A DNA stretch of 64,000 nt from Paragonimus westermani (Eukaryota > Platyhelminthes > Trematoda > Plagiorchiida > Troglotrematidae), in assembly GCA_008508345.1 (NCBI GenBank), contig QNGE01000408.1, forward strand, positions 186,001-250,000, given 5' to 3'. The notes under the pieces are model-generated. The model saw nothing but the letters and a program-made list of their open reading frames with translations. It was not told the DNA's origin and did no database searches. This document shows, in pieces, positions 56,782-64,000 of this stretch (positions within the stretch are counted from its first letter, which is position 1; every line of letters starts with the position of its first letter). The position numbers were made by a program, and so were the translations under genes.

Positions 56782-59700
56782 CTTTTATGCATAAATGTCA
56801 TTAATTTTACCTTTGAAACCGATGAGATACGAACAAAATGTCTATCCACAAGACACGTGAGCCTCTTTGTCCACTTGTCCACTTTAGACTTTACTGTCGA
56901 TCTTCACCTTTGTCTTGATTTGTCCTGGTGTTCTGCGTTTGGAAGCGGGAACTCCAAGGTAGACCCGTCATTTTTATCTGTTAAGCTTACCCATTAATTA
57001 TGAAGCAACCGAGGAAACCACAATTTTCGACGAAACGCCATCCACAGTTTGTTCGGAATTGACCGTAGATTGATGGATCAGTAGATGTAGTGTGCTTCTG
57101 GGTTTTGTGCTACTGAGCATACCTGCTTCCAGAATTACTTCTTCAGCCGCTGCAATCTATTGCCGCTACTTTTCGTAACGTACTGCTGTGGCTAACAGTT
57201 CCCCCATCGGGCTCATACACCTCACCTTAACAGAAGTCCGGTCTGTTTGGGGTATGGAGCCAGTGGTTGGCAAACCGTGAATCAAATACTTGGGGGTCTG
57301 ATCGATCTTAATTATGTTCACATGCTCCATCTACCAGATAAGTCATTGACCGAGGGAGAAAAACAGTATCGGCACACCCGCTTTATATTACGCAAATCTG
57401 TTGTAGACTTTATCATGCCATTCAGCGTCAGTGGTTCAAATGCGATGACGGATAGGGAATAGATTTACTCAGCTTTCTTGATGCACGTACGTTGTTGACG
57501 CCTTGAGGGCCAATAGAGTGTTTTCCTAAAGTTCCGATGAAATTCGGACCACTATTGCTGTTGCTTCGTTGCTGCGCTTATTAAACTCGATTTCTAACAA
57601 AGGGTCACTCAACAAGGTGCATTGGATGTGGTCGAATATCTGCGTGCTTTCATATTGCGTTCGACAATAGGGGCGTCAGGAAATTTGGTAAATTTGCTGC
57701 TACTTGTTGTCTTTGTCAGACTAGTGACCATTTCAGAGTTCCAAATTACCAGAGCGTCAGTTGTGACAAAATTTCCGCAAAAGTTATCAAACTATGATAG
57801 TTGGGAGGTACTGTCTGTAAACAGTAGTTCTGTGGCCTGGGTTCACCAACTCATGGGTTTGTTTAGAATCGCGCGTTGTCGAATAGTATATCACCATTTC
57901 TTAAATGTAAGTTAACTCACTTGGCTTCAGTTACTGAGATGGCAGTAATGCGATGACTATGGTACTTCTGGATTCGAAGAAGAAGGAACATTGTGTGAGA
58001 ATCCGACGTTCCAACCCTGGATCCATATTACAATTCTAGATACAACGGACTAATCAGTCAGTGGAGGTATTTGGAAACGACAGATGAAAAGAATACCTTT
58101 ATAAGGTTCATTGAGGAAATCGCTCCAAGTTGGTTGCGGTCAACACCATCACCCATGTTCTTTTAGAGTGCATTAGTTCAATCCTTAGTGTGTGTCAAGG
58201 AAATACACTTTTACTCAACACAATTAGGGATGCATATCGGAGCTGAGTCTTGTTAACCTTGACGACCGAAAGTTATATTCTGTTGATTCCTTAAAGTTCG
58301 CGGTTGGTAAGAACATTTGCAGCCTTCCAGAGTTCACTGGCGGTATGTAGGCAGCCTAATTTCCCTATGAAGGAAAGACTCATGAATTTCTTCAGTAAGC
58401 TGTTTTGTCGGGGGGTAGTATTCGTGATAAGCTTCGACGCATCTTCTTATCCACCCTCCTCAACTGATGGTTTTGCGGACATTATTGTCGAGTGGCATGG
58501 TTTTTGATGAGCGCGGGATCAAGAGTTATTTCTGAGGTTGCCATACATGCCGTAAGCGATTCACAGTCTGAATGTATAAACAAATGTTCACCTAGTGATC
58601 AGTTGAAATTGTCTTGTGACTCATTGGACTTTCTCTTGCCTGTCTGAGTTTTGAGAGAGAAATTTTTTGCAGTCTCAAAGTGCTATTTGCTTTATCTTGA
58701 CGATCGGCTCTGGATGCTCAACCTTGTCCTGAACTCATTCAGGCGGTTGCTGTTAGCTCCCTCAGAATTATGTTTGACGATATTATGAATCTTTCTGTAC
58801 ATATAAATCCAATTTGTTTCTCTGCTGTTATGTGGGCAGTTCTAGAGGACAGAATATGTGAGCTGGTCAAGTAATTTTTATAACATTAATTTTTATCTGC
58901 GATCACTTTGTAGATCACCAACCAACTAATATCGCAGTCAGTGTTGTGACGACTAGTTATATTGTGTACTTGGCTCGGATCTGTCTCCCCTGTGACAAAA
59001 GACCAACCACTTTACTACCGAAATTTATGGTGTATCCAAGATATTTTGTAATATTACCTAATGGATGAATGTGTTTCGGACATACATGCTGTGTATACGG
59101 AGGGCAAATAACGGTTGTCCTTCCCCGCTCTTTTTACATTGTCAAATCATTCCGAATAAAAATTATGACGATATCCCAATCTATCGGCGAAGCAAGAATG
59201 AAGAACTTTCAGAATTCTACTAGAGTACTGTTCAGTTTTAAAATGTCGGCAGAGTGGGGGGAGGCGTAGACTTTTAAAATGCATATTTGATCTGAAGAGT
59301 TTGACTCACATAACTGATATGCAGTTTCAGGTTGCTAAGTTGATCTCACAATCCGTCGATTTTCTTGTTCCCTTCTCATTCCAGAAGAAGGTTTGGCATT
59401 GCACCTTTAAATAGCAATTCGTTTGAAGTCTAACGCGTTATAGGAGGTTATATCTGTGTTGAGTTTCAACAATTTGTGGTATATCTTGTGTTCTTTTGGT
59501 ACTGATGATCTAATTGGTGTAGCTAATCTTCCGAGAACATATTGCTTCCATCTTCGATGTTTCTACATGACAAATTTGTAAACCCAACAGGCATTCTGCT
59601 TTTGTTTCTATGCACTTCAATCTCCTAGGTATTGTGCACACATTGAAGCAGATAGGCGGTAAGAGGTAGCAGCTTACTCCTAGGAGTTGTCTAGCTTGAC

Positions 59701-62700
59701 GTAGACAGTGGCTGACCAGCAAAAGGCGGTGGTCCTGTTTATTGTTAGAATAAACCGTAACTTACTAGATAATATTAATCAATGTGAGCTTCTTACTCGT
59801 GATCTCTATCCCCTTTGTCTCTTATGTGGCTGAAAACGTTGACGCTGAAGTGACATCCTAAGGGAGCCAATCTAAGAGTAATATGTCGGCACCTAGGGAC
59901 ATTTATTCTTCAAAATCCTCGTCTCACTCCGAATGAAATTCTGATAAATATATATCGCCTCTACCCCTATGGTATCGTTGAGTCCAGAATACTTCTTAGT
60001 GGAACAAGTAACCCTTATAGCCCAATACCAAGCTGGTAATGTCTCGCGTTTTGCAAAACTTTCGTCATTGATTTCAAAAACTCAATAAGGCATCAAAACA
60101 TGAGTATTCAGTACATACTAGTGATGCAATATTAAGTCGGCTAGAAGCTCATACAGCAGTTCAATAATTCGCCAAATCATTCGTCCTCACAACGAATTTT
60201 TCACTCCTACAGGGAAAGAAAGACTATCTTAATTCATTAGACAAAGTGAGAGCATTCTGTTCTATAAGAGTCTGGGTTCATTCTTTGTTCCGTGCTTTCA
60301 CTGCGAAGAGAGTTACTGTAGCAGTGGCTTTACACCCTGCACATATCTGGGGCTATTCATCTGACACCCATTACAACTATCGTTGATTGGTCATGACAAA
60401 ACGCACGACATAGAGAAAGGTAAGGGAATGATCGTTCACCATTGAAAGTTGTGAGCAAATTTTAATGAAACTGGAGAATATCTGCCAATCCTTACAGTTT
60501 TTCTGCTACCTATCTGAAAGTTGCGAAATCCAACTTGCGAGCGTCTGCCTCGTTTAACCACTAGTATCAACTTGTTAACGTACAGCAATGGAATTGTGCG
60601 TATTGGCTGAATGGACCAGATACTGGAATGAATTTGTAAACATCATTAAGCCACCGGTTCATGGGACGTCAAGCTCGACTTCCTTAAGACTCACAACTGT
60701 CTCCCATTTTTTGCGCTCAGTTACAGCCTTTAGAAGACTGAGGATTTACAACACGCTGTCCAATGTTTTTGAAAGACAGCTTCAGCTGGATATTCGGTTG
60801 TGAAGGGATTGGCAGATGTATAGTGCTAACACTTTCTGTGCTCTTTCCTTAAACTGAGGAACTTGACATGTTTACGAAGAAAGTTTTAAACAGCTTTATT
60901 ACATATATACGGCTAACTGAACCATATCAAGAATATAGACTGAATGAACAACGCAGCTGTTTTTAATGCGTAATTTTAGTTCCGTAAGATATGCGTTCAC
61001 ATAGCTAGATCATTAAAATGTACGACTTTTACCGACTGTACCATGTGTGCTGATGTATCACGAAAGCTCTCATTTAAAGCGGCGATATGTACCGAGTCCA
61101 ACAACACAACGGATTAAAAGACGGCCACGGATTAGTAGCGCCTTACCTGCTTTAATTAGAAAAGCTCATGAGCGTCACTTTTTAACTTGGGTGCTCCGTG
61201 ATAACTGGCGTAAACTTTTAAAAACGCTGTTCTGTGTAAAAGTGTAATGCAGTGTCTGGCAAGTGTGCACGTGGATGATCATTTGCCCTTCTAACATAAT
61301 GCATTAGCATCAGTATATATTGTGGATCTTTGCCTTTGGACTTAATTGTATAGAACAACCCAACGACTCACAGCACCATTTCATCAACCTGAGAGCTGAC
61401 CACATAAAAACGCATATTGCTTCCCAGAACCATCTGCACGAAAAATCACGAAAGTCCAATTCACCATATTCGTATGTGAACAGACTGGCTGGAACTAACA
61501 GCAGGAAATTCCCATGAAAATTCCCCCTCATCATATCACCTCGTCATTCTGGTCCATATGCACATATTTTTAACCATAGTGTACTGTTTATCAGAATTCA
61601 TTTAGTGGACTCAGGAAACTACTTGCTTTCCAGGTATTGAGGTTGAACCAACACTCTGTTGTGACTGATTAAAAAGCCTGTCACCCATTTGAATACAATC
61701 TTGTCAAGATATTCTATGTCACCCACGTAGATTAAACGATCAAAACAGTCTTATCTTCATACGAAGGTTAATTTCCCTTAGGAGAATCTATCAAGACCTG
61801 ACAAAAACTCCGAGACATCGTTTTTTTGTTTAGTTACCTTGCGTGAAATCTGTTAAGACCATTTGGGCCGTGCTACATTCATTGAAAGCCAAAATTGAAT
61901 TCAACCGACTCACCGTCGAATGATTGTCACTGTCTAATTTTTATGCAATGGTGAGAAACTGAAAGCATTTCTCTTTGTAACTTGTTCATTGCGGGGCGGC
62001 CTAATTGAATCAGTTTGATTGCGAACAAAAAGACATCCAGATGTCGCTTGAATTTTGCATTCTAGGCGAATCTTGTGAACAGACGATTGTATGTCGATGT
62101 AGTTCAATAAACTGTCTTAAAACGTCTAAAACCAAAAACCCAAACGAACACTGTAGTGCACTGCATGATTTTGACAGCTCCTTCACTAAAACACAGTCAC
62201 CAACTACATCGGAAATCGTTCGCTAGTTGGATGCCTGATTAGCTACAGAGTGACGCATATTAAATAAGAAGGCGCAAAAAATCGTCGCTTGTTTTTTAAG
62301 ATATTTCTAAATAATTACTGACTTCGTGGGAAAAACTTTTGAAAAAGATAGTGAAAAACTTTACAACACAGCAGCCAAAGAGAATGAAACTCAACACTAG
62401 ATCGCCGTTTTTCAATAAGAACTCTGTCGTTACTGCGCTATTTGAGGGGCGCTTTATACTTCAACAACTCACCAATTTGGAAACACAAATCAGAAGATGA
62501 ATACTGTGGAATGAATTTTCTAACATCCTTTCCAGCACTAGTAAGCCAGCCGCAAACTTACCTTCCTAACGAATTCACTTGTTTTGAATTGAGAACAGGA
62601 CATAGGCAACTGAGGTCTACGTAACAATTTTGAACCTGTACTGAAAGACACTACCGGTGGTCTACCCAAAAGTTTGTGTGACATTCAAAACTTTTTTCTC

Positions 62701-64000
62701 AACGAGAGTACAAGTGAACCATGTGAGACCTAATGTTTCGAATCAGTCTCTTGAATATGTATGTCTTCTCAAGAAATGGCCTAAGAGCAAAATATTTACA
62801 AGTTCGTGTTGTGCGATAAAGGGTAATTCTACAATTCTAAGACACATAGGACATGGAAAATTGAGCAATCATTATCCAGACTCGAAAGTCAGAATAAAGG
62901 GTAGTAAAATTACGTGGAGCAGTGTTAGACTACACACTGTTGCAAGTGAAACGATGGTACGCCAAAATTGTATGCTGAACAATATCGATTAGTGATCGAA
63001 CAATCCGTAAGGTCAGAGATGGACAGCAATTTAAAGATGTGGCTTAAACATGATGTGTCCACTATTCCAACACTTTGGCAAGGGTTGACACTTTTTCGGT
63101 TAATGTTCAGTTGATAACCAATATTACAGCTCCTTTATTTTCGCTGGCCTTAGGATCCACCTGAATCCATGACACCTGATTTTATTTTATGAGGCTTATA
63201 AATTATTGTGTATATCTGAACCAATCATATTCAGTTTGGCAGCTAACAGTTGACCTGATGTTCAAGATTTAAGTGTTAGGACTTGAACTCACAACAAACA
63301 AAGGAAAATGCTGCTACCTGGTTGAAATCTGAAGCTGCTCTCATTAGCAGCACCTTGTTATTCCGTGATAAATAGATGGAGGTATTAGCATAGAATAAGC
63401 CTGCTGAAAAATCTTTTTCATTATTAATTTCTCTTGTATTCAAATTGGCACACACAACCAGTGAAAGCGGGATGTCAAAGGGTCACACAAGCAGTCATGC
63501 AGATCACATTTAAGGTGCATACAGGATCGGTAGTGTAGTGCGGCGGTTCACATTATAGAGTATACGAACCGGAGCTTGGTTGAACAAAATGAATTGCTAA
63601 AGGCAATCAGTAAACACAATCGAACTGGGGACTAAGGCATTACCAGAACGAGGCACATAAAGAGTAATCTGATGAATATCATTTAAAAAATGCATGAAAA
63701 TATTTTAACACAATTTTTCTCACCGAAGAAAATGACTGCGTGGCTTCGAGGCACCGTACGAATACGATGTAAAGTTTCTAAACGATAGACACCTTACAGA
63801 ATGGCTCATTTGTTTGTAAGTGTGATATGTTTCATCCATGAGATAGTTCAGAAGAGTCGGACAATTAAGTACAATTAATACGGTTCTATCATACGTTTTG
63901 CAAATAGATCATCAGTCTTTTCTCCGCAAAAGTCATGTTCAGAGGGAGTAATACTGGATATCTTTTGTAGGTGCAACTTTCATCTCTAACCAATCTTGAT
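56782..64000. other. No supported gene
   Basis: Seven kilobases with scattered short frames. The longest (62657-62992, plus, 111 codons) and a basic one (61047-61247, plus) show no domain or splice borders. No repeat or RNA gene could be supported. A tRNA-like stretch near 63530 is discussed under rejected items. Confidence 0.45.

Noticed and set aside
61047..61247. Basic frame KRRYVPSPTTQRIKRRPR on the plus strand
   Set aside because: Looks protein-like at first but has no acceptor, donor or known motif.
62657..62992. 111-codon frame on the plus strand
   Set aside because: No motif or splice support.
63530..63600. ggtagtgtagtgcggcgg, A-box-like, with ttggttgaac further on
   Set aside because: B box is poor and nothing after it matches the SINE family.
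1..64000. CRISPR arrays, operons, bacterial-type promoters
   Set aside because: No spaced direct repeats of that kind and the window is clearly eukaryotic.

Overview
The window looks like eukaryotic, animal DNA, most probably from a parasitic flatworm (digenean fluke-like). It is AT-leaning with very low gene density. It holds a few short exons with GT/AG borders separated by introns of 4-15 kb, and many decayed retroelements. The flatworm assignment is an inference from the combination of a tRNA-derived SINE carrying a hammerhead ribozyme, a Penelope-like element with a GIY-YIG domain, and a Ty3/gypsy element. Each is known from schistosomes and other flukes, but none is exclusive to them. 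Most short open frames in the window look like chance.

Host gene, minus strand, about 33.7 kb down to 5.3 kb: four supported exons encode, in transcription order, the end of an EMI-like domain (33586-33666), an EGF domain (18903-19028) and two calcium-binding EGF domains (12574-12696, 5301-5426). A tiny candidate exon lies at 22890-22940. All read as phase 1 to phase 1 exons with GTGAGT donors, so they can be spliced together in frame. EMI followed by EGF and cbEGF is the layout of EGFL7/8-like or MEGF6-like secreted matrix proteins. Signal peptide, first EMI exons and 3' end were not found.

Mobile DNA: 3.1-4.3 kb has two inverted copies of an unnamed repeat, one attached to a helix-turn-helix transposon-like fragment. 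6103-9943 is a Ty3/gypsy LTR retrotransposon (minus strand) inside the last visible intron, with both LTRs, a CTAG target duplication, a PBS matching tRNA-His, a polypurine tract, broken gag-pol and a 509-base N gap. 11417-11652 is a SINE with an apparently complete minimal hammerhead ribozyme; eroded relatives lie near 14.8, 21.4, 26.2 and 49.0 kb, and a well-preserved tail alone at 49.4 kb. 42.4-42.8 kb is a decayed LINE 3' end. 51283-52440 is a decayed Penelope-like element (minus strand). 54.8 kb has a gag-like shred.

Assembly: besides the N gap, a single N at 53660 joins two near-copies of the same 0.36-0.42 kb segment. The pattern is best explained by two haplotypes laid end to end, one carrying a roughly 366-bp insertion flanked by a 6-bp repeat.

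Other candidate coding pieces, all unrecognised: a plus-strand exon at 37167-37338, a basic 163-residue ORF at 47669-48160 (minus) and a possible terminal exon at 56470-56781 (minus). The last 7 kb shows nothing convincing.
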